A DNA stretch of 8,747 nucleotides, taken from CAYLRF01 sp964385995. Its GTDB lineage: Bacteria > Bacillota > Clostridia > Lachnospirales > Lachnospiraceae. Made by a program: the position numbers and the translations under genes. Under the pieces are notes generated by a model. The model did no database searches. It was not told where the DNA came from and worked only from the letters and a program-made list of their open reading frames with translations. Location of the stretch: positions 1 to 8,747 of the forward strand of contig CAYLRF010000063.1 in NCBI GenBank assembly GCA_964385995.1. The letters run 5' to 3'. How positions within the stretch are numbered: position 1 is the first letter of the stretch; each line of letters starts with the position of its first letter. Of this stretch, positions 1 through 6,847 are shown one piece after another.

Positions 1-28
1 TACGGATCGGAAAAGAGGTAATTTCACT

Positions 29-931
29 ATGAAAAACGTGCGTGAAATCGTATATACGGCATGGAAAAACAGGATCGTCATACCGGCGTTTAACATCCCC
101 CACCTTCCGATGGTTAAGCCCGTCATACAGGCGATCACGGATGAGAAAGCCGTGGCCATGGTACAGGTGGCAAGGCTTGAGTGGGAGAAATTCAGCTCAG
201 AGAGCCTCGAGGCCGTGGCAGAGGAATATTTTAAATACCACGTACCTGAGTATACCCTCCTTCACCTCGATCACGTACCCGTGATAGACGAGGATCACCT
301 GCGAGTGGACTACATGCCCATATTTAAGCGGGCAGTAAAGGCGGGATACATGTCCTGCATGATAGACGGCAGCCGTCTGGACCTCGACGGAAATATCGCC
401 GTCACACGCGAAGCCGCCGAATTCGCCCACGAACACGGTCTCGCCATCGAGGCGGAACTGGGCGCCGTGATGGGGCATGAAGGCGACGGCGTAAACATGG
501 ACTACGAGGAAGTTTTCAGGACGAAGAAGGGATTTACCGATCCCGATGAAGCCTCGCGCTTCGTGAAAGAAAGCGGCTGCGACTGGCTGAGCGTGGCGGC
601 GGGAAGCATACACGGAGCCATCGCCGAGGGCACGCGAAATCAGAAAAAGCCCGCCGCGAGGCTTGACACCGAACACATCGCCGCGCTTAAAAAAGCCGCC
701 GACATCCCTCTGGTCCTGCACGGCGGCTCCGGGATCCGCGTTTCTTACATCCTTGACGGCATCGAAAACGGCATAGCGAAGATAAATATCGGCACCGAGA
801 TACGTCAGGCCTATGAAGAAGGCATGGGAAGCGCCGGGGACATCGAGCGCGGCCGCGACGCGGTCTACCGCAAGGTCAGGGAGGAAATCCGTGATCTGCA
901 AGTTTCGGGAACTCATGACATACTGTTCTGA
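29..931 (+). CDS. Class II ketose-bisphosphate aldolase (fructose/tagatose-bisphosphate aldolase family)
   Basis: This 300-residue protein matches the class II, zinc-dependent aldolases (FbaA/GatY/KbaY family) that reversibly cleave ketose bisphosphates to dihydroxyacetone phosphate and an aldehyde in the cytoplasm. Visible family motifs are HLDH (79-82; catalytic Asp81 and zinc ligand His82), DGS (113-115), EAELG (141-145), IHG with zinc ligand His195, LHGGSG with zinc ligand His231, and KINIGTE (251-257), which binds the phosphate of the substrate. Length is normal for the family (about 280-310). The start follows an AAAAGAGG ribosome binding site at 11-18, with a rather long 10-base spacer. 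It is the first gene in view of a + strand sugar catabolic run, 58 bases before a sugar kinase. The exact substrate (fructose-1,6-, tagatose-1,6- or another ketose phosphate) cannot be read from motifs alone. Confidence 0.88.
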   Translation: MKNVREIVYTAWKNRIVIPAFNIPHLPMVKPVIQAITDEKAVAMVQVARLEWEKFSSESLEAVAEEYFKYHVPEYTLLHLDHVPVIDEDHLRVDYMPIFKRAVKAGYMSCMIDGSRLDLDGNIAVTREAAEFAHEHGLAIEAELGAVMGHEGDGVNMDYEEVFRTKKGFTDPDEASRFVKESGCDWLSVAAGSIHGAIAEGTRNQKKPAARLDTEHIAALKKAADIPLVLHGGSGIRVSYILDGIENGIAKINIGTEIRQAYEEGMGSAGDIERGRDAVYRKVREEIRDLQVSGTHDILF

Positions 932-933
932 TT

Positions 934-966
934 AGGGATGAGCAAATTGGAGTTTTGCTCATCCCT
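934..966 (+). other. Intercistronic hairpin between aldolase and kinase
   Basis: A perfect 13-bp inverted repeat (934-946 with 954-966) closes a 7-base loop (TTGGAGT). It starts three bases after the aldolase stop codon. The bases after it (GTTCGGATAAAAAAGG) contain no U tract, so it is not a standard intrinsic terminator. It lies just upstream of the kinase ribosome binding site at 977-985. An mRNA-stabilising or processing element that sets the relative expression of aldolase and kinase is the likeliest role; that role is inference. Confidence 0.7.
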
Positions 967-989
967 GTTCGGATAAAAAAGGAGGCGCC

Positions 990-2474
990 ATGATTAGTTT
1001 AGGTCTGGACATAGGAGGCACGGGCTGCAAATGCGTGGCTTTCAGCGAAGACGGCCGCGAGCTCGCGAAGTGTTATGAGGAGTATCCTCTGGCGCCGGGG
1101 GCCGACTGCCTGCCGCCGGCAGCGCTTTCCGGCAGCGTCTTCTCCGTGATAAAAGGCTGCGTCGGACTTCTTTCCGACCCGAACGAAGTCGTCGCCGTCA
1201 CACTCTCATCTTTCGGCGAGTCATACGTGGCTGTCGATGAGGATAATAATCCCTTAGACGACATCCACATGTATTTCGCGAACACGCCGAATATGACCTT
1301 CGAAAGGCTCGTCGATAAGGTCGGCGAACAAACCTTCAGGGATATATGCCATCTTCCGGCCTACACCTATTATTCCCTTTCAAAAATGCTCGAGACGCGG
1401 GAGGCGGCCTCAAAGCCGATACATAAGTTCCTTCTGATCTCGGGATATATAGGATATCTTCTCAGCGGGAGGGCCGCGACGGATGACTCTCTGGCCGCTC
1501 AGACACTTCTCTATGATTTTAAAAGCCGCGCGTGGTCAGAGAAGCTTCTTGGCGCCTCCGGTTTTTCGGAGGATCAGATGCCCGAGATAGTGCCTTACGG
1601 CAGCTCGCTCGGACGCATTTTGCCGGATATGGCGAAGAAACTGGGGCTTCCCGAGTCGACGCTCATCGTCATGGGCGCTCAGGATCAGATCGTAAACGCC
1701 CTCGGCGCGGGTGTCGAACATACGGGTGACGCGGTGGCTTCCACCGGGACGACGGAGTGCATTACCGCGCTTTTTCCCGAACCGCCGGCGGACGGGGGAT
1801 TTATAGACGATAATTATTGCTGTCTGCCCTATCCCGGGGACAGGGGATATGTGACCTACGCGTATAACATTTCCGCGGGCTCTGTGATTCGCTGGTACAG
1901 GGACGCCTTAGCGGGCGAATTGCGGCAGGCCGCGAGAGAGACGGGCAAAAACATTTACGACCTTATGAATGAGTCCGCGCCGTCCGAGCCCACATCCCTT
2001 TTGGTACTGCCCTATCTTCAGGGGATGGGCGGCACGCCCGACCTTGACGCGCGTGCGACAGGGCTTATCGCGGGACTTACGACGAAGACCAGACTGCCCG
2101 ACATTTACCGCGCGATTTTGGAAGGCGTTACCTTCGAAATGCGCTATAATCAGGAGAAACTTAAAAAATACGGGATTACTTTTGACAGGCTATTCGCGTG
2201 CGGCGGAGGCTCCAGATCTCCCGTATGGCTTCAGATCAAGGCCGACATCTTAAAATGCGATATCCTTCCCGTGGAAACGGAGGAAACCGGGGCCATGGGC
2301 TGCGCGGTGATGGGATTCGCGGCGGTGACGGGCGAGGATATGTACAGTATCGCGGGACGCTTTCGCAAATACAAAAAGACCGTGACGCCAAACCCCGCCC
2401 ATCTGGACATATATGACAGAAAATACGAGGAATTTAAAAAGCTCAGGGCTAAGTTACCGGGCATATTGACGTGA
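990..2474 (+). CDS. FGGY-family carbohydrate kinase (xylulokinase/fuculokinase-like)
   Basis: This 494-residue cytoplasmic kinase has the two-domain actin-like fold pattern of the FGGY family, which uses ATP to phosphorylate a terminal hydroxyl of open-chain sugars or polyols. The N-terminal phosphate loop is DIGGTGCK (7-14). The putative catalytic base is Asp232 in GAQDQ (229-233), followed by GDAVASTGTTE (246-256). The ATP adenosine-binding motif ACGGGSRSPVW is at 403-413. Length fits the family (about 480-520). The start is set by AAAAAAGGAGG ending at 985, four bases before the ATG. It sits between the aldolase and a SorE-like dehydrogenase, so it probably makes the phosphorylated ketose or polyol that these enzymes use. 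Known FGGY members include xylulokinase, ribulokinase, rhamnulokinase and L-fuculokinase; the last two make 1-phosphates, which would suit a SorE partner. The substrate is not determined. Confidence 0.88.
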   Translation: MISLGLDIGGTGCKCVAFSEDGRELAKCYEEYPLAPGADCLPPAALSGSVFSVIKGCVGLLSDPNEVVAVTLSSFGESYVAVDEDNNPLDDIHMYFANTPNMTFERLVDKVGEQTFRDICHLPAYTYYSLSKMLETREAASKPIHKFLLISGYIGYLLSGRAATDDSLAAQTLLYDFKSRAWSEKLLGASGFSEDQMPEIVPYGSSLGRILPDMAKKLGLPESTLIVMGAQDQIVNALGAGVEHTGDAVASTGTTECITALFPEPPADGGFIDDNYCCLPYPGDRGYVTYAYNISAGSVIRWYRDALAGELRQAARETGKNIYDLMNESAPSEPTSLLVLPYLQGMGGTPDLDARATGLIAGLTTKTRLPDIYRAILEGVTFEMRYNQEKLKKYGITFDRLFACGGGSRSPVWLQIKADILKCDILPVETEETGAMGCAVMGFAAVTGEDMYSIAGRFRKYKKTVTPNPAHLDIYDRKYEEFKKLRAKLPGILT

Positions 2475-2482
2475 AATAACCG

Positions 2483-2494
2483 TCGGAAAAGAGG
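2483..2494 (+). promoter_or_regulatory. Ribosome binding site that fixes the sorE start
   Basis: The sequence TCGGAAAAGAGG ends 5 bases before the ATG at 2500. A GTG at 2494 in the same frame lies inside this ribosome binding site and cannot be the start it serves, so 2500 is preferred. The same 12-base pattern (TCRGAAAAGAGG) recurs upstream of three other genes in the window. Confidence 0.75.
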
Positions 2495-2499
2495 TGTGT

Positions 2500-3765
2500 A
2501 TGAAGACAAAAGCCGTGCGTATTCACGGGAAAAATGATCTGCGTCTCGAGGAGATAGAGCTACCCGAAGTGGGACCCGACGACGTGCGCATAAAAGTCAT
2601 TTCCGACTCCATCTGCATGAGCTCGTATAAAGCCGCGATGGAAGGAGCCGAGCACAAGCGCGTGCCGGATAACGTGGCTGAAAATCCCACAATCATCGGC
2701 CACGAGTTCTGCGGCGTGATTGATGAGGTGGGCGAAAACTGGCGGTTCAGATATAAACCCGGGGACGGTTTCACCATCCAGCCCGCGCATTATTACAAAG
2801 GTTCGCTTAAGGCCCCCGGATACTCCTACAGCTACTGCGGCGGCGACACACAGTACGCACTCGTGCCCGCCGAGACGCTGCTTACCGACAATCTCCTTCC
2901 GTATAACTCCGACGTGTATTTCTACGGCTCGCTCGCCGAACCGATGAGCTGCGTAATCGGCACGTTCCACGCGATGTATCACACACATCCCGGCAGTTAT
3001 TCCCACGATATGGGCATCGTAAAGGGCGGGAAAATGGCCCTGCTCGCCTCGGTCGGTCCCATGGGACTCGGAGCCATCGACTACGCTCTGCACTGCGACA
3101 GGCGTCCCTCGCTTCTCGTCGTGACGGACATCGACGATGAGAGACTTGCCCGGGCGGAGCGCATTTATACCGTAAGTCACGCGAAAGAGCTCGGAATCGA
3201 GCTTCACTATGTAAATACCTCGAAGCCGGAGCGCGGCACCGAATATCTGCGCGGCCTCACGGGCGGGACGGGATTTGACGATGTGATATGCTTCGCTCCC
3301 GTAAGGTCCGTAGTAGAGCAGGCGGATGACATACTCGGAAGGGACGGGTGCCTGAACTTCTTCGCCGGCCCCACCGACAGCGGCTTTAAGGCTCCTTTTA
3401 ACTGGTATAACGTCCACTATCAATACACGCACGTGGCGGCGACTTCGGGCGGCAATACCTCGGATATGCGCGAGGCGGTGGAAATGATGACCACAGGGCG
3501 CATAAATCCCGCCGCGATGATAACCCACATAGGCGGCTTAAACGCCGTGGTCGATACGACTCTTAATCTTCCGAATATCCGAGGCGGGAAGAAGCTTATC
3601 TATACCCAGATCGATCTGCCGCTCACGGCGATCGCAGACTTTGAGAAACTCGGGAAAAGCGATCCTCTTTTCGCGAAACTCGCGGAAATAACCGCGCGTA
3701 ACGACGGGCTCTGGAGCGGCGAAGCGGAGAAATACCTGCTCGCGCACAGCAAGCCCATCGAGTAA
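2500..3765 (+). CDS. sorE: Zinc-binding alcohol dehydrogenase, L-sorbose-1-phosphate reductase-like
   Basis: This 421-residue medium-chain dehydrogenase strongly resembles SorE of enteric bacteria, which reduces L-sorbose 1-phosphate to D-sorbitol 6-phosphate with NAD(P)H. Shared stretches recalled from the family include CMSSYKAA (39-46), IIGHEFCG (66-73), LAEPMSCVIG (145-154), GPMGLGAIDYAL (186-197) and, further on, DGCLNFFAGP, TSGGNT and GGKKLIYT. Catalytic zinc ligands are probably Cys39, His68 and Glu69 or Glu147. GPMGLG is the nucleotide-binding loop, with Asp210 at the end of the next strand, suggesting NAD(H) preference. The four-cysteine structural zinc lobe is not present. It begins 25 bases after the kinase stop, so the two are probably co-transcribed. 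The identity as a sorbose-phosphate reductase rests on family likeness; a related ketose or polyol phosphate remains possible. Confidence 0.82.
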   Translation: MKTKAVRIHGKNDLRLEEIELPEVGPDDVRIKVISDSICMSSYKAAMEGAEHKRVPDNVAENPTIIGHEFCGVIDEVGENWRFRYKPGDGFTIQPAHYYKGSLKAPGYSYSYCGGDTQYALVPAETLLTDNLLPYNSDVYFYGSLAEPMSCVIGTFHAMYHTHPGSYSHDMGIVKGGKMALLASVGPMGLGAIDYALHCDRRPSLLVVTDIDDERLARAERIYTVSHAKELGIELHYVNTSKPERGTEYLRGLTGGTGFDDVICFAPVRSVVEQADDILGRDGCLNFFAGPTDSGFKAPFNWYNVHYQYTHVAATSGGNTSDMREAVEMMTTGRINPAAMITHIGGLNAVVDTTLNLPNIRGGKKLIYTQIDLPLTAIADFEKLGKSDPLFAKLAEITARNDGLWSGEAEKYLLAHSKPIE

Positions 3766-3789
3766 GGGTGCGGGCGGGCCTGCGGTCGA

Positions 3790-4042
3790 CAAACGGGTGT
3801 AAAATGAGCGACGGTCATGGCGAAATGAAGTCGGGCGGGTCGGCGGATTTAATGAAACGTCGGCTGACGGGTCGGATATGGTGAAGCGCCGGAGACCTGG
3901 CCGGTGTATTTGGCGAAACGTCGACGACCGAGTCGGTGTATTTGGCGAAACGTCGATGAACGGATCGGGGGATTTGACGTAACGTCGACGAACGGATCGG
4001 CTGATTTTACGAAACGGAGATGATTATGACGGCAGATATGAC
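3790..4042 (+). repeat. Degenerate 32-bp tandem repeat array running into a gene start
   Basis: Aligning on the core GAAACG (or near variants) gives units starting at 3790, 3822, 3854, 3883, 3915, 3947, 3979 and 4011. Every step is 32 bases except one of 29 (3854 to 3883). Units at 3947 and 3979 match at about 27 of 32 positions and those at 3915 and 3947 at about 25 of 32; the outer units are more decayed. Units contain CGTCGACG palindromes at 3919-3926 and 3983-3990. The last unit (4011-4042) holds the GGAG ribosome binding site and first codons of the next gene, and GAAATG recurs in register at 4043. The period is not a multiple of three, so the array is not a protein repeat. It has no constant repeat with unique spacers, so it is not CRISPR. 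Confidence 0.8.
4016..4019 (+). promoter_or_regulatory. Ribosome binding site that decides the srlD-like start
   Basis: GGAG directly abuts an ATG at 4020 with no spacer, but is 6 bases from the in-frame ATG at 4026, so 4026 is the more likely start. The site lies inside the last unit of the 32-bp array. Confidence 0.6.
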
Positions 4043-4928
4043 GAAATGGTGCGATATCGCCCGTGAGAACAGACTTAAAGCTCTGTCGGGAAATGACGCG
4101 GGCGCGAAAGAAAAATCCGGGCGTCTTTCCGGTAAGGTCTGCGTCGTCACCGGCGCCGCTCAGGGCTTCGGCAAAGGTATCGCAAGTGAGCTTTATAAAG
4201 AAGGCGCGTTCGTGGTCATCGCGGATATGAACGAACCTCTCGCGAGGCAGACGGCGAAAGAACTCGGTGACAGAGCCTACGCCGTGGCGGTGAACGTCTC
4301 CGACGAGGAAAGCGTGGCGAATATGACGGCCGCCGCGGTGGAACGTTTCGGCGGTCTTGACATCATGCTCTCAAACGCGGGCGTGGTTCGCTCAGGGCCT
4401 CTTACCTCTTTCGAGATGAAAGATATGGAATTTGTTACATCCGTAAATTATTACGGGTTTTTCCTGTGCGCCAAGTACGCCGCGATTATCATGCGGGCCG
4501 AGCATGAGGCCGATGAAAACGCGTGGTTTGACATCGTGGAAGTTAATTCCAAGTCGGGGCTTGAGGGTTCGAATAAAAATTTCGCCTACGCCGGCTCGAA
4601 ATTCGCGGGCATAGGCCTCGTCCAGTCATTCGCTCTGGAGCTTTGCGCTTATCACATAAAGGTAAACGCCGTCTGCCCCGGGAATTTCCTCGACGGTCCG
4701 CTGTGGTCGGATCCCGAAAAGGGTCTTTTCGTGCAATATCTGAAAGCGGGAAAAGTGCCGGGCGCGAAGACCGTCGAAGACGTACGAAAATTTTATGAGT
4801 CGAAGGTGCCCATGAACAGGGGCTGTCTTCCGAAAGACGTCGCGAGAGCCGTCCTCTACTGCGTGGAGCAGGAATACGAGACGGGACAGGCCATCCCGGT
4901 AACCGGCGGCCAGATAATGCTGAGCTGA
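4026..4928 (+). CDS. srlD: Short-chain dehydrogenase, sorbitol-6-phosphate 2-dehydrogenase-like
   Basis: This 300-residue classical short-chain dehydrogenase probably oxidises D-sorbitol 6-phosphate to fructose 6-phosphate with NAD+. The cofactor loop TGAAQGFG is at 42-49, with acidic Asp67 ending the second strand (NAD preference). NAG is at 117-119. The active site comprises Ser175 (in VNSKSG), Tyr188 and Lys192 (YAGSK). The segments VNSKSG, GLVQSFALEL, VCPGNFLDGPLW, SKVPMNRGC and TGQAIPVTGGQ closely follow SrlD/GutD proteins. An N-terminal extension of about 35 residues precedes the Rossmann fold, making it longer than SrlD (about 260). The ATG at 4026 is preferred over 4020. Placement after sorE fits a two-step route from sorbose 1-phosphate to fructose 6-phosphate. 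The 260-bp repeat-filled gap leaves open whether it shares the upstream transcript. Confidence 0.78.
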   Translation: MTADMTKWCDIARENRLKALSGNDAGAKEKSGRLSGKVCVVTGAAQGFGKGIASELYKEGAFVVIADMNEPLARQTAKELGDRAYAVAVNVSDEESVANMTAAAVERFGGLDIMLSNAGVVRSGPLTSFEMKDMEFVTSVNYYGFFLCAKYAAIIMRAEHEADENAWFDIVEVNSKSGLEGSNKNFAYAGSKFAGIGLVQSFALELCAYHIKVNAVCPGNFLDGPLWSDPEKGLFVQYLKAGKVPGAKTVEDVRKFYESKVPMNRGCLPKDVARAVLYCVEQEYETGQAIPVTGGQIMLS

Positions 4929-4939
4929 CAGCGTTTCAC
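4911..4939 (+). repeat. Direct repeat, copy 1 (end of srlD-like gene)
   Basis: This 29-base segment covers the last codons and stop of the srlD-like gene plus 11 bases. It recurs 68 bases downstream with one mismatch (A/G at its 20th base). Confidence 0.9.
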
Positions 4940-4978
4940 AGACACTCTATTAGCGGCATCGTGTGGATGTGAGGCATT

Positions 4979-5007
4979 CAGATAATGCTGAGCTGACGGC
5001 GTTTCAC
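4979..5007 (+). repeat. Direct repeat, copy 2 (duplicated gene end)
   Basis: This second copy of the 29-base segment still contains the QIMLS-stop codons but is not attached to any open gene: an in-frame TGA lies just upstream. It probably arose by a short duplication of the srlD 3' end, or is the remnant of a lost tandem paralogue. Its end forms one arm of the hairpin at 4998-5015. Confidence 0.85.
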
Positions 5008-5025
5008 GAAACACCGTTTAATTTT
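4998..5025 (+). terminator. Probable terminator between convergent genes
   Basis: A stem of seven positions (4998-5004 with 5009-5015) closes a CACG loop. On the + strand it has one C-A mismatch and is followed by GTTTAATTTT, a modest U-rich tail. On the - strand the mismatch becomes a G-U pair, but no U tract follows. It lies between the srlD-like gene and the bile salt hydrolase stop codon, as expected for a terminator of the + strand run. The imperfect stem keeps confidence moderate. Confidence 0.45.
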
Positions 5026-5989
5026 GCATAAGGATCTGTCCGTCTTCGATCAGCGGATAGCTTATAAGTGATTTCGCGTCCAAGTCCTCTTTAAACATAT
5101 CCACGCCTGTCACGCGGCTGTTTTCATAAGTCGTGTAATAGTAAATGCCCTTATCCGTATTGCAGCAGGATGAGTAAATCGTATACTCGTATCCTTTTTC
5201 GACCTTACAGCAGCCTTTTTGCTGAGCGACCGACGCGAGTATATGGAAGAACTGACTCACGCTCTCCTGCTCGGACTCCCCTGAGACGGAATTTAGCTTT
5301 GTGAACGCGGCCTTGATAAACCGCGACGCCGAGGAAAGATCTCCCGGCAGTCCCATGCTTCCCATCCCTCTGCTGTAAGGCGTAAGCGAAATCTTATCCG
5401 AGAACTCGTTTTTCGGATCACACGGCGACACTGCCATGTAATTTGTGAGGTTTGTCATATGATAATCAAATTGCGGATTATTCGTCATGACTCCGACGGG
5501 ATTGTCATAGACTTTAAGGCCTTCTTTCACGGACTCGACGACTATGCTGCCATCCCTGTCGGATATCATCCAGTGAAGCGGCGAAAGCGGGAGGGCGTCG
5601 CTGAAATTTTCATCCAGCAGACTGATCCTCGAAAGAAGCTCCCGCGCCTCAGCCACTGTCCGGCACTGTGAGAGGATCCACGGTATGAACTCGAACGGCG
5701 TGACATTGTCCTTGCCGGCGGCCTCCTTCTTATAGTCGGCGTTTTTCGGGAAATTAAGACCCGCCATGCTGAGGCCTTTCTCATTCGTGGCGTCATAGTA
5801 CAGCGGATAATCCTCCTGCACGAAAGCCATACCTATCATGGCGTAATGGTTTTTAAGGCTTCCCATCCGTCTGAAATCAAACCCGTAATTTCTCGGCGTC
5901 ACCGTCACTGTCTGGTTATAAGCGAACTCATAATCCAGATTTCTCCCGAAATAATGGCATTTGGTATTATACGTCACGGCGGTACACAT
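5018..5989 (-). CDS. bsh: Bile salt hydrolase (choloylglycine hydrolase)
   Basis: This 323-residue protein is an Ntn-hydrolase of the choloylglycine hydrolase family that cleaves glycine or taurine from conjugated bile salts. Removal of the initiator Met exposes the nucleophile Cys2. The family's active-site residues are in place: Arg16 and Asp19 (GRNLDYE), Asn79 (AGLNFP), Asn170 (VMTNNP) and Arg223 (SASRF). Asn at the GLNFP position, where penicillin V acylases usually have Tyr, favours bile salt hydrolase. Overall it closely resembles the clostridial enzyme (LHWMISD, FDYHMTNL, KGIYYYTTYEN). No signal peptide is seen, so it is cytoplasmic. Its AGGAGG ribosome binding site (5997-6002) lies 7 bases before the ATG and overlaps the stop codon of the upstream aldolase gene, so the two genes are probably co-transcribed and translationally coupled. 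Confidence 0.92.
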   Translation of the reverse strand: MCTAVTYNTKCHYFGRNLDYEFAYNQTVTVTPRNYGFDFRRMGSLKNHYAMIGMAFVQEDYPLYYDATNEKGLSMAGLNFPKNADYKKEAAGKDNVTPFEFIPWILSQCRTVAEARELLSRISLLDENFSDALPLSPLHWMISDRDGSIVVESVKEGLKVYDNPVGVMTNNPQFDYHMTNLTNYMAVSPCDPKNEFSDKISLTPYSRGMGSMGLPGDLSSASRFIKAAFTKLNSVSGESEQESVSQFFHILASVAQQKGCCKVEKGYEYTIYSSCCNTDKGIYYYTTYENSRVTGVDMFKEDLDAKSLISYPLIEDGQILMQN

Positions 5990-6000
5990 ACATTTTCCTC

Positions 6001-6774
6001 CTATTTTCCGTCATTTATCTCGCTCAATATCGAGGCGCACGCTGAGCTGAAAATCCCCACGTCCACGCTGTAGCTTATGTACTGAACTCCGGCGTCACGC
6101 CACAGACGCAGCATTTTTATATTATCCACGAAGGTCCCGATGACTTTTCCCTTCGCCTTCGCGCGTGAAATGATCCCCTTCATCGTGTCAATCACAAGGT
6201 CGCTTTCCACTTCCCCGGGCACGCCCAAAGACTGCGACAGATCGTAGGGCCCGATAAAGAGGATGTCTATGCCGTCCACCGCGAGAATCCCGTCGAGATT
6301 GTCGATGGCCTCCTGCCCCTCAAGCTGCAATATGACAAGCGTATTTTCCGACTCCTTAAAATATGTCTTTTTATCCATGCGGGAATATTCGGCGGCGCGG
6401 ACATATCTGCACACGCCCCGCTCCCCGGCCGGATAAAATCTCGCGCTTTGCACTACGCTCTTCGCCTGAGCCGCGTCCTTTACCTGCGGCACCTGCACGC
6501 CGTACGCTCCGATGTCGAGCGCGGAGCCTATCGTATTTTCCTCCATGTTCGGCACGCGTATGACGGGAACGGCTCCCGCGACCTGCGCGGCGCGGATATT
6601 ATTCTGCTGATGTTCGAGCGACACGGGACCGTGCTCCGTATCCAGTATGACGAAATCAAATCCCGCCAGTCCCGCGGCCTCCGCGAACATCGGATCCCCC
6701 GTCTTCATAAAAGGGCCGTAAACACTTTCGCCTCTCGCTAGCTTTTCCTTAAAATTCTTTAAAATTTGATCCAT
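6001..6774 (-). CDS. HpcH/HpaI-family class II pyruvate aldolase
   Basis: This 257-residue cytoplasmic enzyme belongs to the HpcH/HpaI aldolase family (HpaI, GarL, RhmA), which uses a divalent metal to cleave 2-keto-3-deoxy sugar acids or 4-hydroxy-2-oxo acids to pyruvate and an aldehyde. Motifs are LDTEHGP (44-50) with catalytic His48, VIRVP with Arg73 (binds the pyruvate carboxylate), QLEG with Gln150 and metal ligand Glu152, and GPYDLS with metal ligand Asp178. These sit three residues later than in HpaI, consistent with a complete fold. The start is set by TCAGAAAAGAGG, 5 bases before the ATG. Bile salt hydrolase follows after 11 bases. The physiological substrate (keto-deoxy-rhamnonate, glucarate product or other) cannot be assigned from sequence. 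Confidence 0.88.
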   Translation of the reverse strand: MDQILKNFKEKLARGESVYGPFMKTGDPMFAEAAGLAGFDFVILDTEHGPVSLEHQQNNIRAAQVAGAVPVIRVPNMEENTIGSALDIGAYGVQVPQVKDAAQAKSVVQSARFYPAGERGVCRYVRAAEYSRMDKKTYFKESENTLVILQLEGQEAIDNLDGILAVDGIDILFIGPYDLSQSLGVPGEVESDLVIDTMKGIISRAKAKGKVIGTFVDNIKMLRLWRDAGVQYISYSVDVGIFSSACASILSEINDGK

Positions 6775-6779
6775 AATTA

Positions 6780-6791
6780 CCTCTTTTCTGA
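6780..6791 (-). promoter_or_regulatory. Ribosome binding site of the HpcH/HpaI gene
   Basis: On the - strand this reads TCAGAAAAGAGG and ends 5 bases before the ATG at 6774. It is the same 12-base pattern, with the same spacer, as at sorE and the epimerase gene. Confidence 0.7.
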
Positions 6792-6847
6792 CGTATATTG
6801 TGCGCCTCTTTTTCTTTACGACTCGTCACACGTTTATAACCCGTCAT

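Noticed and set aside
197..916. Long open frame antisense to the aldolase gene
   Set aside because: It is opposite a clear aldolase, has no family motifs and no ribosome binding site; a shadow of codon bias in GC-rich DNA.
2560..3528. Long 322-codon open frame antisense to sorE
   Set aside because: The + strand frame has unmistakable family motifs; the antisense frame shows none and is a compositional shadow.
3804..3884. A 26-codon open frame (starts MSDGHGEMK) inside the repeat region
   Set aside because: It has only a weak possible ribosome binding site, ends within the degenerate array, and its composition is explained by the repeat.
3790..4042. CRISPR array
   Set aside because: The whole 32-bp unit is repeated and drifts gradually; there are no constant repeats alternating with unique spacers, and no cas genes.
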